Shown: in pieces, positions 25,521-34,666 of the stretch
How the letters are laid out: every line of letters begins with the position of its first letter
How positions within the stretch are numbered: the stretch's first letter is position 1
Source of the DNA: Pseudodesulfovibrio sp. 5S69
Lineage (GTDB): Bacteria; Desulfobacterota; Desulfovibrionia; Desulfovibrionales; Desulfovibrionaceae
Assembly: GCF_037094465.1 (NCBI RefSeq)
Contig: NZ_CP146609.1
Location: 1,365,501-1,429,500, forward strand
Length of the DNA stretch: 64,000 bases
Direction: 5' to 3'
Made by a program: the position numbers and the translations under genes
Notes under the pieces: generated by a model
The model's input: the letters and a program-made list of their open reading frames with translations, nothing else
The model's database searches: none
Told to the model about the DNA's origin: nothing

Positions 25521-28346
25521 CTACCCCTGGGGCCTGCTGATGCCGACGGTGACGGTTTTGGCCTGGTGGCGGATGGTGTCGATGGGGCGGGTCATTTCCT
25601 CGATGGCCTTGTTCAGGATGGTCAGGATGTCGGCCAGGCGGGCCTCGGCGGCCTGGATGTCCTGGGACTGGTTGACCAGCCAGAGCATGTAGTTGGCCAG
25701 GGATGCGGGCACGCGGGCGGGCAGGGCTGAGTCCGTGGCGCCCGAGGCGATGCGGTCGACGCATTCGTTCAGGGCGATGAGCAGGGCGCCCCGGTCGAAG
25801 GTGGTCGTGTCTTCGAGCATCTCCGCGATGCGCACCCGCGCCTTGCGGAACGGCTCGGCGTGGCTGTCGATGGCCTTGGCCGCGGACACGCCCCACCAGT
25901 GCCCGGCCACGGTCTCCAGCACGAAATCCAGGCCGCCGCCCGCGCGGGGGACCTTGACCGTGGCCTCGGCCACGCGGTCGAAGCGGTCCTCGTCCTCGGC
26001 GCAGAACACGATGGGCGAGCCGTTGTGCGCCTTGAAGATCGTCGTCTCCTTGACCGTGTCCATGACGACCATCTCGGGCAGGTCCGAGGCCATGACCAGG
26101 GTCAGGGGCTCGGTGGACAGGTCGATGTGCTTCTTGTCCTCCGTGATGTCGCACGGAATGGATTTATAGCATAATTCCGACAGCTTGATACGGACTTCTT
26201 GGGCCGCGATGCAGTTGGCGCCGTTGCCGACCAGGGCCCAGTAGCGGTGCACGGGCGCGTACTTGCGGGCGACTTCCGCGATCGATTCCTTGTTCTCCAG
26301 GACCTTGTCGATCTTGTCTGGAAGTCCTTCCAACGCCTCTATTTCATGGAGGATGTACGGCTTATCCATGCTCCCCAGGATGTCGGCCAGCCAGAGCGAG
26401 AGCAGCTTGCCCGCCGCTATCTGGGAGTAGAACGCCTTGGTCGAGGCCACGGCCATCTCCACGTCGCGGCCGTTGCTGGTGTAGATGTGCGAGTCCGATT
26501 TCTGGACCAGGGGCGAGTTGCGCCGGTTGACGATGCAGTTGACCCACGCGCCCCGGTCGCGGCACAGGTCCACCACCCGGTTCGTGTCCGTGGTCGTGCC
26601 CGACTGCGACACCGGGATCAGGAACACGTCGTCCATGCGCTCGTCGCCCATGAAGCCGATGAGTTCGCTGCCGGTGTAGGACTCGATGGACATGCCCGTG
26701 TCCGCCAGGGTGCGGCGCAGGAGCTGGGCCACGGCCATGGCGGCCACGGCGGCCGTGCCCTGGCCCACGCAGATGATCCGCCGGATGGGCCGGGAGCCGT
26801 CCCGGAACCGCTCGACCAGGGCCGGGCCGCGCCCGAACCCCTCGGGCAGGAACTCCACCTCGCCGTCTTTCTTGAGATATTTTCCGTGCAGGGTGTTGCG
26901 CACCGAGTCCGGGGCCTCGTGGATTTCCTTCTCGATGTAATGGGCGTACTCGCCCCGGAAGATGTCGCGCGAGAAGATCTCGATCTTCTCCTCGGCCAGC
27001 TCCACGGGCTCGCCGTTGTCCAGGTACCGGGCCACGGGCACGGCCCCCTCGGGGTCGGTGTCGCGCAGGACCACGGACACCCCGCCCTGCCGGTGCACGG
27101 CCACCGGGAAGGACGAGCGCGCCCGCGCGGCCATGCCGTAGGCCTCGCTCGCCACCAGCCAGCCGTCATTGGTCCGGCCGATGTAGAAGGACTGGCCCGA
27201 GCCCTTTTGCGCCAGGAACTGGGAGTCGAAATCGTTCAGGTTCTGCATGACCACGGCCAGGGACCCCTCGCAGCGCCGGAGCACGTTGCGGAACCGCTCC
27301 TCGGCGTCGCCCAAGTCCTCCACGCCCAGGTGGAAGAGCACGGGCAGGATCTTGGCGTCGGTCGAGATGGCCGGCGGGATGTGCGCGCCCTTGGCCAGGA
27401 CCGTCTCCTCGACCAGGGTGCGGTAGTTGTCCACGTCGCCGTTGAGCACGAACATGGTCTTTTCCAGGCCCGTGGACATGTCCCCCTCGACCAGCCCGTC
27501 CACCGGGTGGCAGTTGGGCACCGAGATGATCCCGTTGGAGGCCCAGCGGGTGTGGGCGATGATGTTGAGCGTTTGCAGGCCTGCGGACATGGCCCACAAC
27601 AGTTCGTCATGCTTGATGAATTCTCTGAGCGCCGCGCCGTTGTCCCCGAGCTGGCCGACCAGTTGGGCGACCTTGTACAGGAAACGGCAGGCGGTCCGGC
27701 CGTCGTCCAGCTTGCGCACCAGCACCTGCCGGGTGTCCGCGTTGTTGATGGACGAGCGGTCGGCCAGCTCCTGTTTCTGCGTCGGGGTCAGACCGGCCTC
27801 GGGGTCCACGCCCGCGGGCAGGACAAAGGCCAGGGCCACGCCCGCCGAGTCGCGGCCGCGCACCTCAAGCTTGTCGATGGACTGGAGCACCTGCTCGGCC
27901 CCCCAGGCCAGGAAATGCCGGTCGCGGACCTCGACGTCCGCGGCCAGATCGGCGGGCATGAGCGCCAGCGTCCGGTCCACGTTGACCAGCACCTCGCGCT
28001 CGATCTGCCACAGATAGTCGTCCAGCGCCTCGCGCAGCGACTCCAGCTCGTCCGTGCGCGGCCCCTGCTCCAGCTTCACGGCCGCCGCGTTGCGCAACGC
28101 CCGGAGGGTGTCCCGGATGCTCGACAGCGCCCGCCGCGCCTCGCCGTCCTCCACCAGCCGCATGTGCAGCCCGAAGGACATGAGTTCGTAAAACCGCCCG
28201 GCCAACTCCCCGAGCGGCGTGGCCGCCGCCAGGAGATCGTCTCCGCTGTTGGCCTCGGCAAAGGACACTTCAAGGCCGCCGAGCCAGGCCGTGTCCGGCA
28301 TTTTCAACCACTTTTTATTGCTTAAGAAACTGGCGATACCACACAT
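25521..28346 (-). CDS. Large GlmS-like glutamine amidotransferase/SIS-domain protein
   Basis: A 941-residue relative of glucosamine-6-phosphate synthase, about 330 residues longer than ordinary GlmS. The N-terminal nucleophile is Cys2 (MCGIASF). A mainly helical insert of roughly 140 residues follows before the glutaminase motifs RGRDSAGVA (163-171), HTRWAS (265-270), NCHP and LNGDVDNY. The isomerase part has YIEKEIHEAPDSVRNTL, VSQSGTTTDTNRVVDL, AVASTKAFYSQIAAG and a C-terminal HQAKTVTVGISR. All key motifs are retained, so both half-reactions are plausible, but the substrate may not be fructose-6-phosphate. The start at 28346 is needed to place Cys2. It is monocistronic with a terminator. Confidence 0.85.
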   Translation of the reverse strand: MCGIASFLSNKKWLKMPDTAWLGGLEVSFAEANSGDDLLAAATPLGELAGRFYELMSFGLHMRLVEDGEARRALSSIRDTLRALRNAAAVKLEQGPRTDELESLREALDDYLWQIEREVLVNVDRTLALMPADLAADVEVRDRHFLAWGAEQVLQSIDKLEVRGRDSAGVALAFVLPAGVDPEAGLTPTQKQELADRSSINNADTRQVLVRKLDDGRTACRFLYKVAQLVGQLGDNGAALREFIKHDELLWAMSAGLQTLNIIAHTRWASNGIISVPNCHPVDGLVEGDMSTGLEKTMFVLNGDVDNYRTLVEETVLAKGAHIPPAISTDAKILPVLFHLGVEDLGDAEERFRNVLRRCEGSLAVVMQNLNDFDSQFLAQKGSGQSFYIGRTNDGWLVASEAYGMAARARSSFPVAVHRQGGVSVVLRDTDPEGAVPVARYLDNGEPVELAEEKIEIFSRDIFRGEYAHYIEKEIHEAPDSVRNTLHGKYLKKDGEVEFLPEGFGRGPALVERFRDGSRPIRRIICVGQGTAAVAAMAVAQLLRRTLADTGMSIESYTGSELIGFMGDERMDDVFLIPVSQSGTTTDTNRVVDLCRDRGAWVNCIVNRRNSPLVQKSDSHIYTSNGRDVEMAVASTKAFYSQIAAGKLLSLWLADILGSMDKPYILHEIEALEGLPDKIDKVLENKESIAEVARKYAPVHRYWALVGNGANCIAAQEVRIKLSELCYKSIPCDITEDKKHIDLSTEPLTLVMASDLPEMVVMDTVKETTIFKAHNGSPIVFCAEDEDRFDRVAEATVKVPRAGGGLDFVLETVAGHWWGVSAAKAIDSHAEPFRKARVRIAEMLEDTTTFDRGALLIALNECVDRIASGATDSALPARVPASLANYMLWLVNQSQDIQAAEARLADILTILNKAIEEMTRPIDTIRHQAKTVTVGISRPQG

Positions 28347-28633
28347 GGCGGTCGTGTACTCCTGATGGATGGTTTGGATAAATGGGCGGCAGGGCGGCGC
28401 GGGAAGCCCGGTGCGCCGGCGTCCTGCATGCGTCCGTTGAAGTACTGTACATGCCGGGCCTTGGCAAGGGTGCGGACGGGCGTGAAAGGGGGGCTGAAAA
28501 TCTCGATTAACCGGGCGCATTTTCATAGGGAAAGTGATTAAAACAATCTTTTCAACATGTAATGGACATGATATGGTCCTCTCAAAATTATAGACAATGA
28601 GTGGGGGGACATGGCGAAACGGGTGGGCGCGGC

Positions 28634-29890
28634 ATGATATCCGGCGGGGCGCATTGGCGGTCCATCCTGCTCGTCCTGTGCCTGGCGTGCCTCGCCTGCC
28701 GGGGCTCCGAGGCCCTGGCCCAAGGACGGGGCGGTTACGCGCTCGGCATGTCCGCGGCCTTCAGCGGCCCCAGCGACGGCCTGGGGGTGGAACTCTACCG
28801 GGGTTCCATGGCCTACTTCACCTATCTCAACGCGCACGGCGGCATCCACGGCAAGCCGGTCTCCATCAGCATCCTGGACGACGGCTACCAGCCCGGCCCG
28901 GCCATCGACAACACCATCCGATTTCTGCAGGGGGACGAGCCCCTGTGCCTGTTCGACTATGTGGGCACGCCCACGGTGACCCGCATCCTGCCCCTGCTCA
29001 AGGGCTACGGCGGGCGGCGAAAGCTCCTCTTTTTCCCCTTTTCCGGGGCCGAGCCCCAGCGCGAGCCCCCCTATACCCGGTACGTGTTCAACCTGCGCGC
29101 CTCCTATCGCCAGGAGCTGGCCGGGCTGGTGGACCGCTTCCTGGCCCTGGGCCGCAGGCGGCTGGCGGTCTTCTACCAGGCCGACGCCTTCGGCCGCAGC
29201 GGCTGGGACGGGGCGCACCGGGCGCTCAAGTCGCACGGGTACTCCCTGGTGGGCGAGGCTACCTACCGGCGCGGGACGCGCTTTGCCGAGTCCATGAAGC
29301 AGCAGGTGGACATCCTCATGCACGCCAACCCGGACGCGATCCTGTCCATCGGCTCGTACGCGGCCTGCGCGGCCCTGATCCGGGACGCCCGCGACATGGG
29401 GCTGGCCGTGCCCATCGCCAACGTCTCCTTCGTGGGCAGCGAAAAGCTGCTCTACCTGTTACAGGAGGCGGGGCGCGAAAGGGGGCGCGACTACACCTCG
29501 AACCTGGTCAACTCCCAGGTGGTCCCGAGCTACGAGGACCTGAGCCTGCCCGCGGTGCGCGAGTACCGCGAACTCATGGACCGCTACGCGCCGGAAGCCC
29601 CGGCCCTGGCCGACGGGAACTACGAGCCCCTGCGCTACAGCTTCACCAGCTTCGAGGGGTTCCTCAACGCCAAGGCCATGGCCCGCATCCTGGAGACCTA
29701 TGACGCGAACCCCGCGTCGGGGCTGCGGGCGGCGGCGGAATCCCTGGCCGAGGCGGACATCGGCATCGACGAGCCCCTGCGCTTCGGCCCGAACCGGCAC
29801 CAGGGGCTGGACCGCGTCTATTTCACCACCGTCCGGGACGGCAAGTTCGTGCCCATGGACGAAAGGCAGTGGCAGGCATGGCAGCGATAA
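28634..29890 (+). CDS. Periplasmic ligand-binding protein (Peripla_BP_6), probable sensor partner
   Basis: A 418-residue exported protein of the type used for branched-chain amino acids, urea or amides. After a signal peptide (hydrophobic core ILLVLCLACLAC, ending near ALA) come YALGMSAAFSGPSDGLGVELYRG, VSISILDDGYQPGPAIDN, LFDYVGTPTV and YEDLSLPAVREYRELM, all normal for the fold. There are no permease or ATPase genes. Instead the 3' end overlaps a membrane hybrid kinase gene by 13 bases, so this protein probably presents a ligand to that kinase. The start is uncertain: the ATG at 28634 overlaps the stop of a nine-codon reading frame starting at 28611, and a GTG at 28601 is also open. Confidence 0.82.
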   Translation: MISGGAHWRSILLVLCLACLACRGSEALAQGRGGYALGMSAAFSGPSDGLGVELYRGSMAYFTYLNAHGGIHGKPVSISILDDGYQPGPAIDNTIRFLQGDEPLCLFDYVGTPTVTRILPLLKGYGGRRKLLFFPFSGAEPQREPPYTRYVFNLRASYRQELAGLVDRFLALGRRRLAVFYQADAFGRSGWDGAHRALKSHGYSLVGEATYRRGTRFAESMKQQVDILMHANPDAILSIGSYAACAALIRDARDMGLAVPIANVSFVGSEKLLYLLQEAGRERGRDYTSNLVNSQVVPSYEDLSLPAVREYRELMDRYAPEAPALADGNYEPLRYSFTSFEGFLNAKAMARILETYDANPASGLRAAAESLAEADIGIDEPLRFGPNRHQGLDRVYFTTVRDGKFVPMDERQWQAWQR

Positions 29891-32382
29891 GGGGCATGTC
29901 CCTGTTCAAGAAGACCGGCCTGATCGTGTTCTGCCTGTTCGGGGTCATCGCGAGCCTGACCTCGGCAATGACCGCCTGGACCCTGTACGGGATGATGACC
30001 CGTGAATACGTCAGCAAGGGTACGGCCATCGCCCAATCCATCGCCGGGGCCAGCCAGGAGATTCTGCTCAACCGCGACGCGGCCACGGTCCAGTCCATGA
30101 TCGACCAGTACCTGGATATCGAGGGGGTGGCCTATGTCTTTGTCGTGGACGCCGACGGGCTGGTGGTCTCGCACACCTTCGTGCCCGAGTTCCCGCCCAT
30201 GCTGCACGAGGTCCGGGGGTTGAAGCACGAGACGACCATCTCCTCCCTGGTGATCCCCCCCTACGGGCGGGTCCTCGACATCTGCACGCCGATCCTGGCC
30301 GGGTTGGCCGGGCATGTGCACGTGGGCATGGGCAAGGAGCTGATCATGGCCTACTTCTGGAAAGTGGTCTTCAGGATGCAGATCCTGCTCTTTTTCATCT
30401 TCTGGGGGTGCGTGGGCATCCTCTACCTGATGATGCGCCGCGTCTCCCGTCCCCTGGGGCAACTGACCGACTTCGCCCGCAAGCTGGCCGCCCACGATTT
30501 TTCGGCGACCATCGACATCCGCACCCGGGACGAGCTGGCCGTGCTCGGCCGGGCCATGATGTCCATGGGCCAAGAGCTTGCCCTGCTCTTCTCCGAGATG
30601 GAGAGCGAGGTGGGCAAGGCCACCGCCGACCTGCGCGACCACATGGCCTACCTGGCGGCCATCATCGACAACCTGGCCGACGGGCTGCTGGTGGTGGACG
30701 TGACCGGCGCGGTCTCGGTCATCAACCCGGCCATGCGCGAATTCTTCGACCTGGGCGACACGCCGTGCAAGGGCCGGTCCCCGGCCCGGCTCTTTCCCGA
30801 AGAGGTCACGGCCATGGCCGACCGGATACGGCGCTGCACCACCGATGTGCTGTCCGCCGAGATTCCCCTGGCGCGCGGGCGGACCGGCAAGGCGGTGGGC
30901 TCGTCCATCTTCGCGGAGACCCCGGACCGCCAATGCCTGGGCGGGGTCCTGCTGATCCGCGACATCACCCGCGAGAAGGAGCTGGACCAGCTCAAGACGG
31001 ATTTCATCTCCACGGTCTCTCACGAATTGCGCACGCCCATGACCTCGGTGCTCGGCTTTTCCAAGATCATCCGCAAGAAGCTGGACCGGGCCGTGTTCCC
31101 TCTGCTCGACGGGGAAAAGAGCGTGGAGAAGCCCATCAGTCAGGTGCGCGGCAACATGGACATCATCGTGGCCGAGGCCGAACGGCTGACCGAGCTGATC
31201 AACGACGTCCTGGACATCGCCCGCATGGAGGCCGGGGAGATCCAGTGGCGGGACGAGAACGTGTCCATGGCCGGGATCCTGCACCAGTCGGTGGAGGCCA
31301 CGCGCGGCCTGTGGGAGGCCAAGGGGCTCGAGGTCGAGGTCGACGCCGCGGAGGGGCTGCCGATGGTTCGCGGCGACCGCGACCGGCTGGTCCAGGTGGT
31401 GGTCAACCTCCTGTCCAACGCGGTCAAGTTCACCGACGTGGGGCCCATCCGCTGCTCGGCGGTGCGCGAGGGCGAATACGTGCGGGGCTCGGTGGCGGAC
31501 AACGGCTCGGGCATCGACATGGCCGACATGCGCATGGTCTTCGACAAGTTCAAGCAGGTGGGGGACACCCTGACCGGCAAGCCCGAGGGGTCCGGCCTGG
31601 GGCTGCCCATCTGCCGCCAGATCGTGGAGCGCCACGGCGGATCCATCTGGGTCGAGAGCGAGCCGGGCCGGGGCAGCGTCTTTTCCTTCACCATCCCCCT
31701 GGCCGGGCTGGAGCCCCTGGTCATTCCGGAGGGCGCGTCCGCCCCCTGCCGCGGGGCCGGGGACGCACCGGGCGGCCGGGCGCGGACATCCCCCCTGGTC
31801 CTGGTGGTGGACGACGACCCCTCCCTCATCGAATATCTCTCCCAGGTCTTCGAGGAGCAGGGCTTCACGGTGTGCGAGGCGGCCAACGGCCCGGACGCGG
31901 TGGCCGTGGCCCGGTCCGTGCTGCCCGACCTGATCACCATGGACATCATGATGCCGGGCATGGACGGCCGCGAGGTCATCGCCCGGCTGCGGGCCATGGA
32001 CGAGACCCGGGACATCCCCATCCTGGTCATCACCGCCCTGAGCGGAACCGAGGGCGAAGCCGGGGACATGGCCCTGGTCAAGCCCGTGGACGACGCCACG
32101 GTGCTCGAGGCCGCCGAGGCGCTGCTCCGCGGCAAGGCCTACGGCGCCGCCTGCATTGTGCTCGGCGGGCACAGGGAATGCGACCTGAACGGGCTGCGGG
32201 TCATGTGCGCGGGCGAGGTGACCTTTGCCACGGCCGAGGAGTTCTGGCCCCTGGTGGAGGACGGGTTCCGGGGCACGGTGTTCGTCTCCTCAGAGGTCGT
32301 GGGCGAGGTGGAGCTGGAGCGGCTGGCGCGGCTCGACGGGGTGTCGGTCATCATCCTCCCGCCCTTTGCTTGCAGGGGATGA
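29878..32382 (+). CDS. Membrane hybrid sensor histidine kinase
   Basis: An 834-residue kinase. Two membrane helices (residues about 14-36 and 161-181) enclose a periplasmic sensor domain containing YVFVVDADGLVVSHTF. Then come HAMP (RRVSRPLGQLTDFARKLA), a PAS-like domain (AAIIDNLADGLLVVDVTGAV), HisKA (FISTVSHELRTPMTSVLGF) and HATPase (NLLSNAVKFT, DNGSGI, GSGLGLPICRQIV). A receiver follows (LVLVVDDDPSLIEYL, MDIMMPGMDG), and a 70-residue C-terminal tail of unknown fold. It overlaps the binding-protein gene and is followed by a lone receiver and an HD-GYP gene, suggesting a phosphorelay that controls c-di-GMP (inference). ATGs at 29878 and 29896 are both possible starts. Confidence 0.9.
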   Translation: MAAIRGMSLFKKTGLIVFCLFGVIASLTSAMTAWTLYGMMTREYVSKGTAIAQSIAGASQEILLNRDAATVQSMIDQYLDIEGVAYVFVVDADGLVVSHTFVPEFPPMLHEVRGLKHETTISSLVIPPYGRVLDICTPILAGLAGHVHVGMGKELIMAYFWKVVFRMQILLFFIFWGCVGILYLMMRRVSRPLGQLTDFARKLAAHDFSATIDIRTRDELAVLGRAMMSMGQELALLFSEMESEVGKATADLRDHMAYLAAIIDNLADGLLVVDVTGAVSVINPAMREFFDLGDTPCKGRSPARLFPEEVTAMADRIRRCTTDVLSAEIPLARGRTGKAVGSSIFAETPDRQCLGGVLLIRDITREKELDQLKTDFISTVSHELRTPMTSVLGFSKIIRKKLDRAVFPLLDGEKSVEKPISQVRGNMDIIVAEAERLTELINDVLDIARMEAGEIQWRDENVSMAGILHQSVEATRGLWEAKGLEVEVDAAEGLPMVRGDRDRLVQVVVNLLSNAVKFTDVGPIRCSAVREGEYVRGSVADNGSGIDMADMRMVFDKFKQVGDTLTGKPEGSGLGLPICRQIVERHGGSIWVESEPGRGSVFSFTIPLAGLEPLVIPEGASAPCRGAGDAPGGRARTSPLVLVVDDDPSLIEYLSQVFEEQGFTVCEAANGPDAVAVARSVLPDLITMDIMMPGMDGREVIARLRAMDETRDIPILVITALSGTEGEAGDMALVKPVDDATVLEAAEALLRGKAYGAACIVLGGHRECDLNGLRVMCAGEVTFATAEEFWPLVEDGFRGTVFVSSEVVGEVELERLARLDGVSVIILPPFACRG

Positions 32383-32494
32383 GGACGGCCGACGTTATTC
32401 CAATTGCGATACCCCGCCCTCTTGTGGCATGGTCGTGTCATTGGGGGTAGAGATCGCATTTCATTTCAACCGGTATGCTTCAAGGAGATGAGTG

Positions 32495-32875
32495 ATGGCC
32501 AAGAAGATCCTCATAGTTGATGACGAGGTCCACATCAAAATGCTGCTCGAGCAGACGCTCGAGGAGCTCGAGGACGAGTTCGAAGTGGACCTGTATACGG
32601 CTTCGGACGGCGAGGAAGGGCTCGAGTTCATCCGGGGCAAGCGCCCGGACCTGGTCTTCCTCGACATCATGATGCCCAAGATGAACGGCTACGAGGTCTG
32701 CCGGATCATCAAGGACGACCCGTCCCTCAAGGACGTGAAGATCATCCTGCTCACGGCCAAGGGGCAGGAGGTGGACCGCAAGCAGGGACTGGAGCTGGGG
32801 GCCATGATGTACATGACCAAACCCTTTGATCCGGACGAAATTCTGCGCGTCTCCAAGGAGCTGCTCGAACTGTAG
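32495..32875 (+). CDS. Single-domain response regulator
   Basis: A 126-residue receiver with no output domain. The acidic pair and phosphoacceptor are clear: ILIVDDEVHIKMLL, LVFLDIMMPKMNGYEV, then ILLTAKGQ and MYMTKPFDPDEIL. It is of the CheY/DivK-like relay type. AAGGAG lies seven bases before the ATG. It is between a hybrid kinase gene and an HD-GYP gene on the same strand (112 and 30 bases away), so it probably carries phosphate from the kinase to, or past, the HD-GYP protein. Confidence 0.9.
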   Translation: MAKKILIVDDEVHIKMLLEQTLEELEDEFEVDLYTASDGEEGLEFIRGKRPDLVFLDIMMPKMNGYEVCRIIKDDPSLKDVKIILLTAKGQEVDRKQGLELGAMMYMTKPFDPDEILRVSKELLEL

Positions 32876-32905
32876 CCGGGTTGCCCCCGGCCCGATCCCT
32901 TCGGC

Positions 32906-34645
32906 ATGACACCTTTGAAGAAATACATACGTCCCGGTGTCTTGCGCAACCTTCTCCGCAAGGCCGCCGAGTTGGCGGGCGGACGGTGCTCCCTGGCCAT
33001 CAGCTTCGAAGGCGAGGTCGCCATCGTGGAGGGCCCGGCCCCGGCGGCCGCGTTCGGCGAGGACGAGCCGGGGGTGGTCGGCGTCCCCATCCGATTCGAC
33101 GAGCTCCACTCGGGGCGGCTGTTCATGCTCATGGACGAGCCCGAGGACCGGGAAAATCATACCAAGATTCTGAATTTCATCAGCTATTCTATTCAGGAAC
33201 TCGTGGACATGGAGTACGCCCGGCGGTCCATCGCCGAGGAGGCCCTGGCCAAGTACCGCGAATTGGCCCTGTTCCACCGCTCGGTGCCGAACATCAACAC
33301 CTCCCTGCACATGCGCGACGTGGTCAACGCGCTCATCGACGAATGCCGCCTGGAAAACTATCCCGGCGAGCTGGGCATGATCTTCCTGCTGGAGCCCTCC
33401 CGCAAGATATTCCGCCTGGCCGTGCAGTTCGGCTTTCCCTTCGGCACCTACCTGCAGCCCATGGTGGACAGCGTCCTGTTCCATGAGGTGGTTGCTTCGG
33501 GCCGGGGCGAGATCGTCAACGACCTGGAAAAAGAGGTCCGCTGGGACAACGAGCTGCCCGGCCTGGGGTCCATGATCCTCATCCCGATCAACTCGCCCAA
33601 CCGCTGCGAGGGCGTGCTCATCCTGGCCTCCAGGAACACCGGGGTGTTCGAGGCCGCGCACCGGCGCAGCCTGTCCACCCTGGCCTCGGTGGCGGGCATC
33701 TCGGTCTCCAACGCCTTCAACTTCGAGGGCATCCAGAAGCTGATGAACGCCATCCTCCAGGCCCTGGCCGAGGCCATCGACTCGCGGGACCCGTACACGG
33801 CGGGCCACTCCGAGCGCGTGGCCCATCTGGCCGTGGCCTTCGGGCACACCCTGAACGAAGCCGGGGGCTACCGGGGACGGGTCTTCAGCGACGACGAACT
33901 GCGTGAGATTTATTATGCGGGCATCCTGCACGACGTGGGCAAGATCGGCATCAAGGAGGACGTCCTGACCAAGCGCACCCGGCTGCCCGAGCGGCGCATG
34001 GACGTGGTCCGGGCGCGGTTCCAACTCCTGGGCCAGTTCGACGGGTTCGACTGGGGGCATGCCTTCGAACAGTTGTGCGGCGTGAACAAGGCCATGGTCC
34101 CGGATGAGACCGCCCTGGAATTCGTCCGCGAGCTTGGCGGCAGGGTCATGCGCCGGAACGGGACCACCCTGCGCTACCTCTACGACGACGAGTTGGAAAA
34201 CCTGCTGTTGTCCTACGGCAACCTGACCCGCGACGAGCGCCGGGAGATCCAGCGCCACCCGGCCGAAAGCGAGCGCATCCTTCAGCACATCCCCTTGCAG
34301 GATTCCTATGCCAACCTGCTGACCATCATCCGCCAACACCATGAACGCATGGACGGATCGGGCTACCCCGACGGGCTCAAGGGCGAGGAGATCCTGGCCC
34401 AGAGCCGGTTGATGGCCATTGTGGACATCTACGACGCGGTCACCCAGGAGCGCCACTACAAGCCCGCCTTCACCCGCAGCGAGGCCATGAAGATCCTCCG
34501 CCAGGAGGTGGACGAGGGTAAGCTGGACAGTGACCTGACTGACTTCTTCCTGAACAATATCGAGAGCATCGAGATGCTCTCCGAGCAGGTCAAGGTGACC
34601 AAGGGCACGCACCTGTCGGCCCTGGGCAACCTGTCCAGCCTCTGA
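32906..34645 (+). CDS. GAF/HD-GYP phosphodiesterase with an insertion
   Basis: A 579-residue soluble protein. The N-terminal 100 residues are unassigned. Residues about 125-275 form a GAF domain (NTSLHMRDVVNALIDECRL to ILIPINSPNRCEGVLILAS). The HD-GYP domain begins with ALAEAIDSRDPYTAGHSERV, has the metal motif ILHDVGKIGI, and ends with QHHERMDGSGYPDGLKGEEI. About 80 residues (FDGFDWGHAFEQL to YLYDDELENLLLS) are inserted between the HD metal motif and the GNLTRDERREIQRHP helix. Catalytic residues are intact, so c-di-GMP hydrolysis is likely. The ATG at 32906 has only a weak ribosome-binding site. Confidence 0.87.
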   Translation: MTPLKKYIRPGVLRNLLRKAAELAGGRCSLAISFEGEVAIVEGPAPAAAFGEDEPGVVGVPIRFDELHSGRLFMLMDEPEDRENHTKILNFISYSIQELVDMEYARRSIAEEALAKYRELALFHRSVPNINTSLHMRDVVNALIDECRLENYPGELGMIFLLEPSRKIFRLAVQFGFPFGTYLQPMVDSVLFHEVVASGRGEIVNDLEKEVRWDNELPGLGSMILIPINSPNRCEGVLILASRNTGVFEAAHRRSLSTLASVAGISVSNAFNFEGIQKLMNAILQALAEAIDSRDPYTAGHSERVAHLAVAFGHTLNEAGGYRGRVFSDDELREIYYAGILHDVGKIGIKEDVLTKRTRLPERRMDVVRARFQLLGQFDGFDWGHAFEQLCGVNKAMVPDETALEFVRELGGRVMRRNGTTLRYLYDDELENLLLSYGNLTRDERREIQRHPAESERILQHIPLQDSYANLLTIIRQHHERMDGSGYPDGLKGEEILAQSRLMAIVDIYDAVTQERHYKPAFTRSEAMKILRQEVDEGKLDSDLTDFFLNNIESIEMLSEQVKVTKGTHLSALGNLSSL

Positions 34646-34666
34646 TTCTGCGTTTTCTCCGGATAT

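Noticed and set aside
26199..28325. 708-codon plus-strand frame opposite the GlmS-like gene
   Set aside because: Antisense shadow; no motifs and no start signal.
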